Part shown: piece by piece, positions 1 through 8,241 of the stretch
Layout of the letters: every line of letters begins with the position of its first letter
How positions within the stretch are numbered: position 1 is the stretch's first letter
NCBI GenBank assembly: GCA_012729405.1
Contig: JAAYDH010000001.1
Span: forward strand, 1 to 15,878
Direction: 5' to 3'
Origin: Erysipelotrichaceae bacterium
GTDB lineage: Bacteria; Bacillota_I; Bacilli_A; RFN20; CAG-826
DNA: 15,878 bases
Made by a program: the position numbers and the translations under genes
The notes under the pieces: model-generated
What the model was told of the DNA's origin: nothing
Seen by the model: only the letters and a program-made list of their open reading frames with translations
The model's database searches: none

Positions 1-1895
1 CCGCCTTCTTCTATTTGAATCCTGACATCATGCCATATGAAGAAGCCAACAAGTGGATGAAGAAATTCGCTGAGAAGAGTTACGCCAAGAAAGGTGAAGA
101 TGTCGTCAAACTCAACTGGAGAGCGATTGATGCCGGAACAGAAGGTTTACGTGAAATAAAAGTCGATCCAGAATGGACGAAACTATCACCTAAAGTTGAA
201 AAGATTCTCACTGGTGATGATTACTTTGACTCCTTTGTTACTGTTATGGATGACCTGGGCGGCGATGATCTCCCTGTCAGCAAATTCACCGAATACGAAT
301 TACTTGATGGAACGATGAGAAACGATGTTTCTTTCATTCAAAAGAGGAGTATCGCTGACCGTGTTCCACTCTGGAATAAGAACAAATGTATCCAATGCAA
401 CACCTGCGCGTTCGTCTGCCCCCATGCAACCATTCGTCCAATTTTAATGAACGACGAAGAATACGCGGCGGCTCCCAGCATCGTGAAGGACGACTTCCTC
501 CCCTCCAACAAGCCAGGTTTACAAGGTTTAAAATTCCGCATTCAAGTCTCACCCAAGAACTGTGTTGGCTGTGGTTTGTGTGTCGCTGAATGTTTAGGCA
601 ACAAAGCTTCAATCAACAAATTGCAACCAGGTGAAAAACTCACCTCCGATATGATGGCTCTTGAGATGATGGAAGCCAAATCTCAATATCCACAAGAAGT
701 CGCTGCTGACTACTTATACAAACTCCCCTACAAAGCTGACAAGTTACCGCCCGCTATGCAGGCCACCGTCATTGGTGTCGGTTTCTTGAAACCATACATG
801 GAAGTTTCTGGTGCTTGCGCGGGCTGTGGTGAGACTCCATATTACCGCTTAGTGTCACAATTATTTGGTAAAGACATGATGGTCGCTAATGCCACCGGCT
901 GTTCTTCCATCTATTGTGGTTCAACACCATTAACTCCATTTAACACTGATAAGGATGGCCAAGGTATCGCTTGGGCGAACTCCTTGTTCGAAGATAACGC
1001 AGAATTCGGTTTTGGTATGAGAATTGCCACCGATGTTAAACTCAGACACATCATTGAAATCCTCTCTGCCGCCAAGGAAAGAGATACTGTCGAAGCTGAA
1101 TTAAAAGAAGTTATCGAAGAATACTTTGCCAACATCAAGAATCGCATTAAAATGCGCGAAATCGCACCTAAACTTGTTTCCCTAGTCAAATCGAGCAAGG
1201 ATGAAGAAATTAAAGATGTCCTCGCTTACGAACGCGACATCGCCGATAAGTCTGTTTGGATCATCGGTGGTGATGGTTGGGCTTATGACATCGGTTACGG
1301 CGGACTCGATCACGTCTTAGCTAACGAAGAAGATGTTAACATCTTAGTCCTTGACACCGAAGTTTATTCCAACACTGGCGGACAATCTTCCAAGTCTTCC
1401 CAAACTGGCTCAATTGCAAAATTCACCGCTTCGGGAAAGACAACCGCGAAGAAGAATCTCGCTTTAATGGCGATGGCTTATGGTAACGTTTACGTCGCAC
1501 AAATCGCGATGGGTGCTAACCCACTTGCTGCGATTAAGGCTCTAAAAGAAGCCGAATCCTACGACGGACCAAGCATTGTCATCACTTACTCCCCATGTGT
1601 TAATCACGGCATCAAGGGTGGAATGAGCAACTCGATGCTTCAGGAGAAGAAAGCCGTTGCATGTGGTTATTTCCCCATTTTCCGTTACGATCCTCGCTTA
1701 GCTGCAGAAGGGAAATCGCCATTAACCGTTGATATGCCAGAACCAAACTACAGCAAGTTCAGAGAATTCGTGGTAACCGAGACTCGCTTCTCGCAACTTC
1801 CACATGTTAACCCTGAGCAAGCCGAAGAGCTATTAAGCAAGGCGGAAAAATACGCTCGCGAACGACTTGAGAGAATCAAAAAATTAGGAGCGTAG
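1..1895 (+). CDS. nifJ: Pyruvate:ferredoxin (flavodoxin) oxidoreductase, C-terminal part (5' truncated by window)
   Basis: Oxidatively decarboxylates pyruvate to acetyl-CoA and CO2, passing electrons to ferredoxin or flavodoxin; cytoplasmic, typical of anaerobes. The frame is open from base 3, so the gene starts outside the window and the in-frame TTG at 15 is not a start. About 630 residues are visible out of roughly 1,170-1,200 usual for the single-chain enzyme. In order: the linker/EKR region; two 4Fe-4S motifs of CxxCxxCxxxC type (bases ~387-422 and ~561-596); then the thiamine-pyrophosphate domain. The latter has the CAGCGE pair and the later SPCVNHG cysteine that bind the proximal cluster, plus the GDGWAYDIG and NTGG motifs that bind Mg-TPP. 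All key cysteines appear present. It is the last gene of its transcript; a terminator follows within 15 nt. Identification is firm; the symbol nifJ is conventional and does not imply nitrogen fixation. Confidence 0.96.
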   Translation, partial: AFFYLNPDIMPYEEANKWMKKFAEKSYAKKGEDVVKLNWRAIDAGTEGLREIKVDPEWTKLSPKVEKILTGDDYFDSFVTVMDDLGGDDLPVSKFTEYELLDGTMRNDVSFIQKRSIADRVPLWNKNKCIQCNTCAFVCPHATIRPILMNDEEYAAAPSIVKDDFLPSNKPGLQGLKFRIQVSPKNCVGCGLCVAECLGNKASINKLQPGEKLTSDMMALEMMEAKSQYPQEVAADYLYKLPYKADKLPPAMQATVIGVGFLKPYMEVSGACAGCGETPYYRLVSQLFGKDMMVANATGCSSIYCGSTPLTPFNTDKDGQGIAWANSLFEDNAEFGFGMRIATDVKLRHIIEILSAAKERDTVEAELKEVIEEYFANIKNRIKMREIAPKLVSLVKSSKDEEIKDVLAYERDIADKSVWIIGGDGWAYDIGYGGLDHVLANEEDVNILVLDTEVYSNTGGQSSKSSQTGSIAKFTASGKTTAKKNLALMAMAYGNVYVAQIAMGANPLAAIKALKEAESYDGPSIVITYSPCVNHGIKGGMSNSMLQEKKAVACGYFPIFRYDPRLAAEGKSPLTVDMPEPNYSKFREFVVTETRFSQLPHVNPEQAEELLSKAEKYARERLERIKKLGA

Positions 1896-1904
1896 TTCTT
1901 GTAA

Positions 1905-1936
1905 GAAACAGGCAGACAAAAATTTGCCTGTTTTTA
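1905..1936 (+). terminator. Rho-independent terminator of the PFOR gene
   Basis: The arms AAACAGGCA (1906-1914) and TGCCTGTTT (1925-1933) are exactly complementary, 9 bp with a 10-nt loop. The right arm runs into a T tract. It lies just after the PFOR stop codon. Confidence 0.85.
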
Positions 1937-1940
1937 CTAC

Positions 1941-1969
1941 TTGCTTATCACCAAAAATTTATATATACT
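1941..1969 (+). promoter_or_regulatory. Sigma-A type promoter of the 115-aa orphan gene
   Basis: TTGCTT (1941-1946), a 17-bp spacer and TATACT (1964-1969). This predicts transcription start near 1976 and a ~20-nt leader carrying an AAGGA Shine-Dalgarno (1981-1985) before the ATG at 1996. Confidence 0.7.
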
Positions 1970-1995
1970 AGTAGTAGGTTAAGGAACGTAAAGTT

Positions 1996-2343
1996 ATGAA
2001 AAAATACGAAAGAGAAATTGAATCCTTGGTAGAACTTTTTAAAGAGGAAAAAGAAATCGAACGCATCATTGAAGAGTTACCTCGCGGATATATTTCCGTT
2101 AAAGTAATCTCTGGCCATACCTATAATTATCGTCAGTGGCGCGAAGGAGATAAAATCATCTCTGAGTATGTTCCAGAAGCATTCGTAAACAGCATTAAGC
2201 GCAAGATCGCCATTCGCAAAGAAAACGAAAGCGCGCTCAAGGAAGTTAAAAAAGAGCTTCAAGCAAAGATTAAATTCGCCTTAAAGAAAAACATTTTAAG
2301 CGAAGCAGAAATTGAAGAACTTAAAGTCAAAGCTTTCCAATAA
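1996..2343 (+). CDS. Hypothetical small charged protein (115 aa)
   Basis: Function unknown. The start is supported by AAGGA ten nt upstream and by a well-placed promoter. The protein has three parts: an N-terminal acidic helix (residues ~1-28, rich in E and K, coiled-coil-like); a central stretch (~30-60) with GYISVK, then IxGxxYxYxxWREGDK and SEYV, which looks like a short beta-hairpin module; and a long Lys/Glu-rich helical tail (~63-115). The central pattern resembles the G-Y-I-x-x-K...YYY...R-x-G-K...Y-I signature I recall from small Firmicutes proteins and from DUF6788-like domains, but I cannot verify a family match. There is no signal peptide, membrane segment or cysteine. It is monocistronic, with its own promoter and terminator. 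It might bind nucleic acid, given its charge and shape, but this is speculation. Confidence 0.8.
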   Translation: MKKYEREIESLVELFKEEKEIERIIEELPRGYISVKVISGHTYNYRQWREGDKIISEYVPEAFVNSIKRKIAIRKENESALKEVKKELQAKIKFALKKNILSEAEIEELKVKAFQ

Positions 2344-2365
2344 TTGGTAAGGATAACAAACTAGA

Positions 2366-2393
2366 AAAACAGCAGGGAAACCTGCTTTTTTCT
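2366..2393 (+). terminator. Rho-independent terminator of the 115-aa gene
   Basis: AGCAGG (2371-2376), a GAAA tetraloop, CCTGCT (2381-2386), then a run of T. A run of A precedes it, so it could also work on the other strand. Confidence 0.85.
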
Positions 2394-2401
2394 TAACACT
2401 C

Positions 2402-2430
2402 TTCACAACCGCTCTTTGATTTGCTAATAT
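2402..2430 (+). promoter_or_regulatory. Promoter of the P-loop kinase gene, placed for a leaderless transcript
   Basis: TTCACA (2402-2407, 5/6 match to consensus), a 17-bp spacer, then TAATAT (2425-2430) preceded by TG at 2422-2423 (extended -10). The predicted start site near 2437 is only a few nt before the ATG at 2441. Confidence 0.65.
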
Positions 2431-2440
2431 TTGCAGTGTT

Positions 2441-2935
2441 ATGAGTAAACTCGTTGTCTTATCCGGAGTTCCGGGAAGTGGAAAATCATACTTTTCCTCG
2501 GCTTTAAGAAAATACAAAGGCAGCCGCGTCTATGTTGTCTCAAGCGATGCTCTTAGAAACGTCATGCTCGGTAATCAACAGGATTTGTCCGAAGATCGCT
2601 TGATGTGGAAAATGTACTATAAACTCGCCTATGTTTATGCGACAGATCCGAAAGGTCTGGTCGTCCTTGACGCCACGCATAGTAACTCCACTTACCGCAT
2701 CGAATCAACCAAGTTTCTCAAACCTTTATTCGATGAAATTGATCTAATTGTCTTTAACCTTCCGCGCCATATCGTCAACAAGCAGAACAAAGAGCGACCT
2801 TTCCCTATTCCAGATGAAATTCTTGATATCTTGTGCGCTAAGTTTGAGATGCCTGATGACAAGGATAAAGAGTACTTTCATAAGATATTTGTTCTTACCG
2901 ACCATAATATCGCTCCGATTATTGAAGAACTATAA
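2441..2935 (+). CDS. AAA_33-type P-loop kinase / ATP-binding protein (164 aa)
   Basis: Probable small-molecule or polynucleotide kinase of the P-loop AAA_33 group; the substrate cannot be told from sequence. Walker A is GVPGSGKSY at residues ~9-17. SSDALR (~35-40) corresponds to the acceptor-side SSDxxR motif common in this group, and LVVLDAT (~73-79) is the Walker-B-like strand. The later ERPFPIPDEIL and FEMPDDKDKEYF segments resemble the C-terminal R-x-x-P...P...E pattern of T4-Pnkp-like kinases. Length is normal for a stand-alone domain. The start is forced: an in-frame stop lies at 2417-2419 and no ATG, GTG or TTG lies between it and 2441, while the P-loop begins eight residues later. There is no Shine-Dalgarno sequence in the 20 nt before the ATG. 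The gene is monocistronic, with a strong terminator behind it. Confidence 0.85.
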   Translation: MSKLVVLSGVPGSGKSYFSSALRKYKGSRVYVVSSDALRNVMLGNQQDLSEDRLMWKMYYKLAYVYATDPKGLVVLDATHSNSTYRIESTKFLKPLFDEIDLIVFNLPRHIVNKQNKERPFPIPDEILDILCAKFEMPDDKDKEYFHKIFVLTDHNIAPIIEEL

Positions 2936-2941
2936 CCATTG

Positions 2942-2985
2942 AAAACCTCTGATACGGTTTCTTTTGTCACGTCAGAGGTTTTATT
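2942..2985 (+). terminator. Rho-independent terminator of the kinase gene
   Basis: The arms AAAACCTCTGA (2942-2952) and TCAGAGGTTTT (2972-2982) are a perfect 11-bp inverted repeat with a 19-nt loop, followed by a T-rich tail. It begins a few nt after the stop codon. Confidence 0.85.
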
Positions 2986-2991
2986 TAGCAC

Positions 2992-3018
2992 AAAAAAACT
3001 CCCAAAAGGGAGATTTTT
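2992..3018 (-). terminator. Bidirectional-looking terminator of the tRNA-Pro gene
   Basis: The stem CTCCC (2999-3003) / GGGAG (3008-3012) has a 4-nt loop. On the minus strand it is followed by seven T (complement of A at 2992-2998), suiting the tRNA transcript. On the plus strand five T (3014-3018) follow, so it may also back up the kinase terminator. Confidence 0.8.
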
Positions 3019-3025
3019 AATTAAC

Positions 3026-3102
<77 letters not shown>

Positions 3103-3113
3103 AGACCCTTTAT

Positions 3114-3144
3114 ATTATATTATTTTTTTAAATAATGACCACAA
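3114..3144 (-). promoter_or_regulatory. Promoter of tRNA-Pro(GGG)
   Basis: On the minus strand a perfect TATAAT (complement of 3114-3119) lies 11 nt before the mature tRNA 5' end. Candidate -35 boxes are TTGTGG (3139-3144, 19-bp spacer) or TGGTCA (3136-3141, 16-bp spacer). The -10 is convincing, the -35 is weak. Confidence 0.6.
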
Positions 3145-3158
3145 AAAAGTGTTATCAT

Positions 3159-3187
3159 TTCCATATGCTTTATTTATTTGATAGAAT
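3159..3187 (+). promoter_or_regulatory. Extended -10 promoter of the uvrA operon, placed for a leaderless transcript
   Basis: TGATAGAAT (3179-3187) is an extended -10 (TG-n-TAGAAT). The -35 position (TTCCAT, 3159-3164) is poor, as often with extended -10 promoters. The predicted start near 3194 leaves about 6 nt before the uvrA ATG at 3200. Confidence 0.55.
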
Positions 3188-3199
3188 AAATCCGCTGTT

Positions 3200-6043
3200 A
3201 TGAACAAAAAAATTATCATTAAAGGTGCTCGCGAAAATAACTTGAAAAACATCGACCTCGAGATCCCAAAAGAGTCTTTAGTGGTTTTCACCGGTCTCTC
3301 CGGAAGTGGTAAAACCACTTTAGCTTTCGACACTATCTTCGCTGAAGGACAAAGGAAATACATGGAGTCAATGTCAAGTTATGCCCGTCAATTTTTGGGC
3401 AACTATGACAAGCCAGACGTCGACTCGATTGATGGCTTATCTCCTAGCATTGCCATCGATCAAAAGAGTGTTTCGCACAACCCTCGTTCCACAGTTGGCA
3501 CTGTTACTGAAATATATGATTATCTCCGATTGCTCTATGGACGTATCGGTGTTCCGTTTTGTCCTGAACACCATATTCCAATCGTCTCTTTTTCTGTCAG
3601 CATGATGACTGACCAAGTCTTCGCATATCCAGAAGGCACTAAGATTCAACTCCTCTCTCCGGTCGTTCACCACGAAAAAGGAACCCATAAAGAAGTCCTC
3701 GATAAAATTCGTCAGAACGGATTCACCCGACTTCGTGTCGATGGAGTGATGACCACCGTCGAAGAAGTAGTGGAACTCGATAAGAATAAAAAACATGATA
3801 TTGATATCGTCATCGACCGCATCATTGTCAAATCAGATGTAAGAAGCCGAGTTTTTGAGTCGATTGAAACCGCTTTGGACTGGTCTCACGGATTATTAAT
3901 TATCTTGTCCGATTTCGAAGAGAAGATACTCAGTGACCGTCATACCTGCCCAATTTGTGGATTTTCAATCCCGAAACTTGAACCACGCCTTTTCTCATTT
4001 AACTCACCTCTTGGTTGCTGTCCTGATTGCAAAGGTCTCGGTATCAAACGAGAAGCCGATGCCCGTTTATTAGTTCCTCGTCCCGAGCTCTCAATCAACG
4101 GAGGAGCCATCGAGTACTATAAGCACATGGTGGGTTCTCAGAATCTTGAGTGGCAAGAGTTTACTTTGCTTTGCAAACTGTATGATATTCCCATGAACAT
4201 CCCATTCAAAGATTTAACTAAGAAATCTCAGGATATCATCTTCTTTGGTTCCCCTGATGTTCATAAATACGTTTTAAAATCATCTTCTGGAAATCTCAAT
4301 AACCGAATTGGTTATATCGAAGGGGTAAAGATCAAAATCGAGAGATTGTATCGGGAGACATCTTCTGACTGGATGAGAGAATATTATGAAAAATTCCTCC
4401 ACGATACAGAATGCACAACTTGTCATGGCTCGCGCTTAAACAAAGAAGCCCTCGCCGTGTTAATCGATGAGAGAAACATCGATCAAGTCTCTCGCCTCCA
4501 AATCAAAGAACTTCGCGATTGGATTGTCCAATTGCCCAATAAATTAACTCGGAATCAAAACGATATCGCTCGCCTCGTCTTAAGAGAAATCGAAAATCGA
4601 ACAACTTTCCTCTGCGATGTCGGCCTTGAATATCTCACCTTATCCCGCATGGCGATGACCCTCTCCGGAGGAGAATCCCAACGTATTCGTTTAGCCACTC
4701 AAATCGGTTCGAAATTAACAGGTATTTTATATGTTCTTGATGAACCATCGATTGGTCTACACCAACGCGACAGCGAAAAATTAATCAAATCCCTTCGCGA
4801 AATGCGCGATCTTGGCAACACCCTCATAGTTGTCGAACACGATGAAGAAATGGTTAGGAGCGCGGATTATATCGTTGATATCGGCCCAGGAGCTGGGATT
4901 CATGGCGGTCGAGTTGTCGCTACCGGGAAAGTGGAAGACATTGAAAAATGCCCTGAAAGTATCACGGGACAATATTTGTCCCATAAAAAATTCATCCCGA
5001 TTCCTCATAAACGCAAGCCTGGGAATGGCAAATATATCTCAATAAAAGGCGCAACTTGCCACAATTTAAAGAATATTAATGTCGATTTCCCTTTAGGAAC
5101 TTTTACGGTTGTCACTGGTGTTTCCGGCAGTGGAAAGTCTTCTTTAGTGAATCAAACTTTGTTTACTCACCTCAAAAATTATCTCTCCAATGGTGATGGA
5201 ATTCAGGAAACTGGACCTGTCAAATCAATTAGCGGTTTCGAATATATCGACAAAGTCGTTGATGTTTCTCAAGAACCTATTGGTAGAACACCACGGAGTA
5301 ATCCGGCGACATATGTGAAGTTATTTGACAGTATTCGCGAATTGTTTTCCGAAACTGTCGAAGCGAAAGCGCGCGGCTTTGATAAAGGCCGATTCTCCTT
5401 TAATGTCATTGGCGGAAGATGTGAAGAATGCCAAGGCGCCGGCATTGTTCGCATTCCGATGAATTTCTTACCGGATGTTTATGTCAAATGTGACTCGTGC
5501 GGAGGCAAACGCTATAACGAAGAAACCCTCCAGGTCACCTACAAAGGTAAAAACATTTTTGATGTTTTAGAGATGACGGTTGAAGATGCCCTTGATTTCT
5601 TCGCCAATCGCCCTTCTTTAAAAAAGAAAATTGAAACTCTATTCGACGTTGGTCTGAACTATATAAAACTAGGCCAACCAGCGACCACCCTTTCTGGTGG
5701 TGAAGCTCAGCGCGTTAAATTGGCTGCTGAACTGCAAAAACGCCCAACCGGTAAGACCGTCTATATTCTCGATGAACCAACCACCGGTTTACACGCGGAT
5801 GACGTTGGTAGATTGTTAAAGATTCTCCAGCGTTTGGTTAATCACGGCGATACCGTTATTGTTATTGAACATAATTTAGATATTATAAAAGCAGCTGATT
5901 ATATCATTGACTTAGGGCCCAATGGCGGTGATGGAGGCGGACAAGTTGTCGCTACCGGAACCCCAGAGGAAGTAAGTGAAAATCCAAAATCATTTACTGG
6001 CCAGTATCTCAAACAAGTTTTGAAGAAAGGACCTCGCGATTAA
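3200..6043 (+). CDS. uvrA: Excinuclease ABC subunit A (UvrA)
   Basis: DNA damage sensor of nucleotide excision repair. It is a dimeric ABC ATPase that scans DNA and loads UvrB; cytoplasmic. Length 947 aa, normal for the family. The N-terminal IIIKGARENNLKNIDLEIP is typical. First Walker A GLSGSGKTT at ~32-40; zinc module starting with CPICG at ~250 and continuing to CCPDCKGLG; first ABC signature LSGGESQ at ~488 followed by LDEPSIGLHQRD; second Walker A GVSGSGKSS at ~640; C-terminal zinc module GRCEEC...CDSCGG from ~741; second signature LSGGEAQ at ~831 followed by LDEPTTGLH. All active-site motifs are intact. The start is forced by an in-frame stop at 3182-3184, and there is no Shine-Dalgarno. 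It is first gene of a seven-gene operon; uvrB, its common neighbour, is not in this window. lgt begins 1 nt after its stop. Confidence 0.98.
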   Translation: MNKKIIIKGARENNLKNIDLEIPKESLVVFTGLSGSGKTTLAFDTIFAEGQRKYMESMSSYARQFLGNYDKPDVDSIDGLSPSIAIDQKSVSHNPRSTVGTVTEIYDYLRLLYGRIGVPFCPEHHIPIVSFSVSMMTDQVFAYPEGTKIQLLSPVVHHEKGTHKEVLDKIRQNGFTRLRVDGVMTTVEEVVELDKNKKHDIDIVIDRIIVKSDVRSRVFESIETALDWSHGLLIILSDFEEKILSDRHTCPICGFSIPKLEPRLFSFNSPLGCCPDCKGLGIKREADARLLVPRPELSINGGAIEYYKHMVGSQNLEWQEFTLLCKLYDIPMNIPFKDLTKKSQDIIFFGSPDVHKYVLKSSSGNLNNRIGYIEGVKIKIERLYRETSSDWMREYYEKFLHDTECTTCHGSRLNKEALAVLIDERNIDQVSRLQIKELRDWIVQLPNKLTRNQNDIARLVLREIENRTTFLCDVGLEYLTLSRMAMTLSGGESQRIRLATQIGSKLTGILYVLDEPSIGLHQRDSEKLIKSLREMRDLGNTLIVVEHDEEMVRSADYIVDIGPGAGIHGGRVVATGKVEDIEKCPESITGQYLSHKKFIPIPHKRKPGNGKYISIKGATCHNLKNINVDFPLGTFTVVTGVSGSGKSSLVNQTLFTHLKNYLSNGDGIQETGPVKSISGFEYIDKVVDVSQEPIGRTPRSNPATYVKLFDSIRELFSETVEAKARGFDKGRFSFNVIGGRCEECQGAGIVRIPMNFLPDVYVKCDSCGGKRYNEETLQVTYKGKNIFDVLEMTVEDALDFFANRPSLKKKIETLFDVGLNYIKLGQPATTLSGGEAQRVKLAAELQKRPTGKTVYILDEPTTGLHADDVGRLLKILQRLVNHGDTVIVIEHNLDIIKAADYIIDLGPNGGDGGGQVVATGTPEEVSENPKSFTGQYLKQVLKKGPRD

Positions 6044-6044
6044 T

Positions 6045-7598
6045 ATGGAAATTCTCGGTTTAATTTTATTCATTGTCTTCCTTCTTGGAGCGATTGCCAT
6101 CTTTGTAGTTGGCATTCTCAATGTCTTAAAAAGTATCAAAAGCAAAGGCGAAGTTATCTCTTATAAGACATTAACTAAACGGCTTTTGTATTTCAGCATT
6201 GCCTTTGGCGTAAGCTTAGCGACTTCTCTGATGTTCATCTATGTTTGGAGAGAGATTCCCGCTAAATGGTACGAATACATTGCCACCAGCGTCGGAGGAA
6301 CCATCTTTGGACTAAGTTTATTTATCACTGTTCATTTCTTCATCTTTCATTACTATGGAAAAGATATTAACCAAGTGCTGGATAAGTGGTTATTTAGAGG
6401 ACTGGTTTTCTTCTTTATTTCCGCTTTAGTTTTCTTCTTTGTTACTCTCGATGGATTCGCTGATCATATCAATTTAACAATGCCATTGGCTCATGGCATC
6501 AATTTTTCTGAAGGTCTAGCCTATCCGGGATATTATGGACCTGACACTAATATTGCTTGGTATGCTTTATGTATTTTAGGAGGAGCCTTAATCGTTTACT
6601 TTTACTGCGATCACCGGATGTATCAGCAATACGGAAAACACGGCATCCTTGAATCAACCTTTTTGTTGGCCTTCCCTGCCGGCGTCGTCGGAGCGAGAAT
6701 CTTTTATGTCATTGGTGAATGGAACACTCAATTTGCCAGCGACCCGATGAGCATGTTTGCGATTTGGGATGGTGGTCTTACCATTCTTGGTGGGGCTTTT
6801 ACCGGCATCGTGGTTGGAGTCTCTTGGTTCATGTGGCGAAACAAAGGTTACAACATCTTTGTCGTCGCTGATATCGTTCTTCCTTCCATCTTGATTGCTC
6901 AAGCAGTTGGCAGATGGGGCAATTTCTTCAACGCTGAAGTTCATGGATTGCCGATGGATGGCGAATTTTGGAGTTGGCTACCAAAGATTATCTACAATAA
7001 CATTCGTTTTGGCCACGATGGTTTAACAACCCTTGCTCCCGGCCAAGTTTTTGTGCCTCTTTTCTTAATTGAGGCCGCGATTAATATGCTCGGATTTATT
7101 CTATTAGCCTTTGTAATTGGCAAAAAACTCCGCAAATTCACCGCTTTTGGTGATGTTGCCCTCGGATATTTCATTTGGTACGGACTGGTGCGAGCACTTC
7201 TTGAACCTCTTCGTGACAGCCAATATATTATGAACAGCTTTTGGAGCTGGTTCTGGTCACTCGCCTTCATTATCGTCGGTGTTATCGGCATCATCGTAAA
7301 TCATACAATTCGCAATCATATCGACGCCAAGAAAGGCAATTTACACCCCAAAGAGAACTGGTTTAAAACCGGGATTATCTCCTCTAGTATCTTTGCTGCA
7401 TTTGGAATTGCTTTTGTGGTCGGTTCAATTCTTATGATTACTACCACGCCGCAAGTTTTAGCCGTCGGAATATCTTCCTATCAATTTCTGGCTGGTTTAA
7501 CCATGTTAGCTGTCGGTGTTGGCGTTTTAGGATTTCTTGCTATCTCAATTCCTTACACCTTGAGAGGACATAGCGAGATCAAAAGGACACATGCCTAA
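6045..7598 (+). CDS. lgt: Prolipoprotein diacylglyceryl transferase (Lgt), N- and C-terminally extended
   Basis: Transfers diacylglycerol from phosphatidylglycerol to the lipobox cysteine of prolipoproteins; integral membrane protein. The core starts near IAWYALC (Tyr173, matching E. coli Tyr26). The signature GRWGNFFNAEVHG is at ~289-301, and Arg383 and Glu387 in RALLEPLR match E. coli Arg239/Glu243. At 517 aa it is much longer than the usual 260-300: about 145 extra N-terminal residues carry roughly four hydrophobic segments, and the C-terminus has two more after ~430. In DGGLTILGG the residue corresponding to E. coli His103 is Leu248, by my by-eye alignment. The gene starts 1 nt after uvrA with AAAGGA about 13 nt upstream, a long spacing that suggests translational coupling. 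It overlaps ppaX by 8 nt. The function call rests on the intact signature and Arg/Glu pair; the role of the extension is unknown. Confidence 0.9.
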   Translation: MEILGLILFIVFLLGAIAIFVVGILNVLKSIKSKGEVISYKTLTKRLLYFSIAFGVSLATSLMFIYVWREIPAKWYEYIATSVGGTIFGLSLFITVHFFIFHYYGKDINQVLDKWLFRGLVFFFISALVFFFVTLDGFADHINLTMPLAHGINFSEGLAYPGYYGPDTNIAWYALCILGGALIVYFYCDHRMYQQYGKHGILESTFLLAFPAGVVGARIFYVIGEWNTQFASDPMSMFAIWDGGLTILGGAFTGIVVGVSWFMWRNKGYNIFVVADIVLPSILIAQAVGRWGNFFNAEVHGLPMDGEFWSWLPKIIYNNIRFGHDGLTTLAPGQVFVPLFLIEAAINMLGFILLAFVIGKKLRKFTAFGDVALGYFIWYGLVRALLEPLRDSQYIMNSFWSWFWSLAFIIVGVIGIIVNHTIRNHIDAKKGNLHPKENWFKTGIISSSIFAAFGIAFVVGSILMITTTPQVLAVGISSYQFLAGLTMLAVGVGVLGFLAISIPYTLRGHSEIKRTHA

Positions 7599-8241
7599 TC
7601 GATATGAGCTTATTCTCTTCGATATGGACGGAACGCTCATTGATACCGATGAGTTGATCGCCCAAACTTTCTTTCGCTTATACGATAAATATAACTTTGA
7701 AAAAAGAGCCTCACGCGAGAAGATGATTTACTTTTCTGGACCTCCGATTCGAGAGACTCTCGCCAAAGAATTTCCCCAAGTTGATAAAGAGCAAATCTTT
7801 AAAGAATTTCATAGTATTTCTTGGGAGTTGTATCCTCGATACATCTTCTTATACCCCTTTGAAAAAGAAGTTCTTCTCAAACTCAAAAAACTTAACTACC
7901 GCCTTGGAATTGTGACCAACAAAATGCACAAGACAACTGAATATTGCCTTAAACTTTTGGATTTAGAAAACATCTTTGATGTCGTCGTTGGCATCGATGA
8001 TGTCAAAAATCCAAAACCTCATCAAGAAGGCATTTCTTTAGCGATGAAAATATTAAATCAACCCGAAAAGTCAAAAGTGTTGTATATTGGAGATAATAGT
8101 TCTGACTTTTTGACATGTCAAAATGCGGGTGTTGACTGCGTATTAGTGTCGTGGGGACCAAGGATTCTTGATCCTTCTTTACGACCTAGATACCTCGTCA
8201 AATCATACAAGGATATCTTGGAGGTGCTGAAAAATGAATGA
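7591..8241 (+). CDS. ppaX: HAD-superfamily phosphatase, PpaX-like pyrophosphatase
   Basis: Haloacid dehalogenase hydrolase. In Bacillus, PpaX hydrolyses the pyrophosphate released when HPr kinase/phosphorylase dephosphorylates P-Ser-HPr. Motif I is FDMDGT with nucleophile Asp11 and acid/base Asp13; motif II is TNK (~108); the motif III lysine is in NPKPHQEG (~146); motif IV is IGDNSSDF (~165). The cap domain has GPPIRETL, like the GPP...T motif of PpaX, and the 216-aa length equals my recollection of B. subtilis PpaX. The lgt-ppaX adjacency supports the assignment. A general phosphoglycolate phosphatase (Gph) is the alternative. The start codon at 7591 overlaps the end of lgt by 8 nt; AAAAGGA ends only 3 nt before ATG, which is unusually close, so coupling to lgt translation is likely. 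The end overlaps trxB by 8 nt. hprK is not present at this locus. Confidence 0.8.
   Translation: MPNRYELILFDMDGTLIDTDELIAQTFFRLYDKYNFEKRASREKMIYFSGPPIRETLAKEFPQVDKEQIFKEFHSISWELYPRYIFLYPFEKEVLLKLKKLNYRLGIVTNKMHKTTEYCLKLLDLENIFDVVVGIDDVKNPKPHQEGISLAMKILNQPEKSKVLYIGDNSSDFLTCQNAGVDCVLVSWGPRILDPSLRPRYLVKSYKDILEVLKNE

Noticed and set aside
15..17. In-frame TTG at 15 as the start of the PFOR gene
   Set aside because: The frame is open to the window edge and the visible part lacks the N-terminal PFOR domains; the gene is simply cut.
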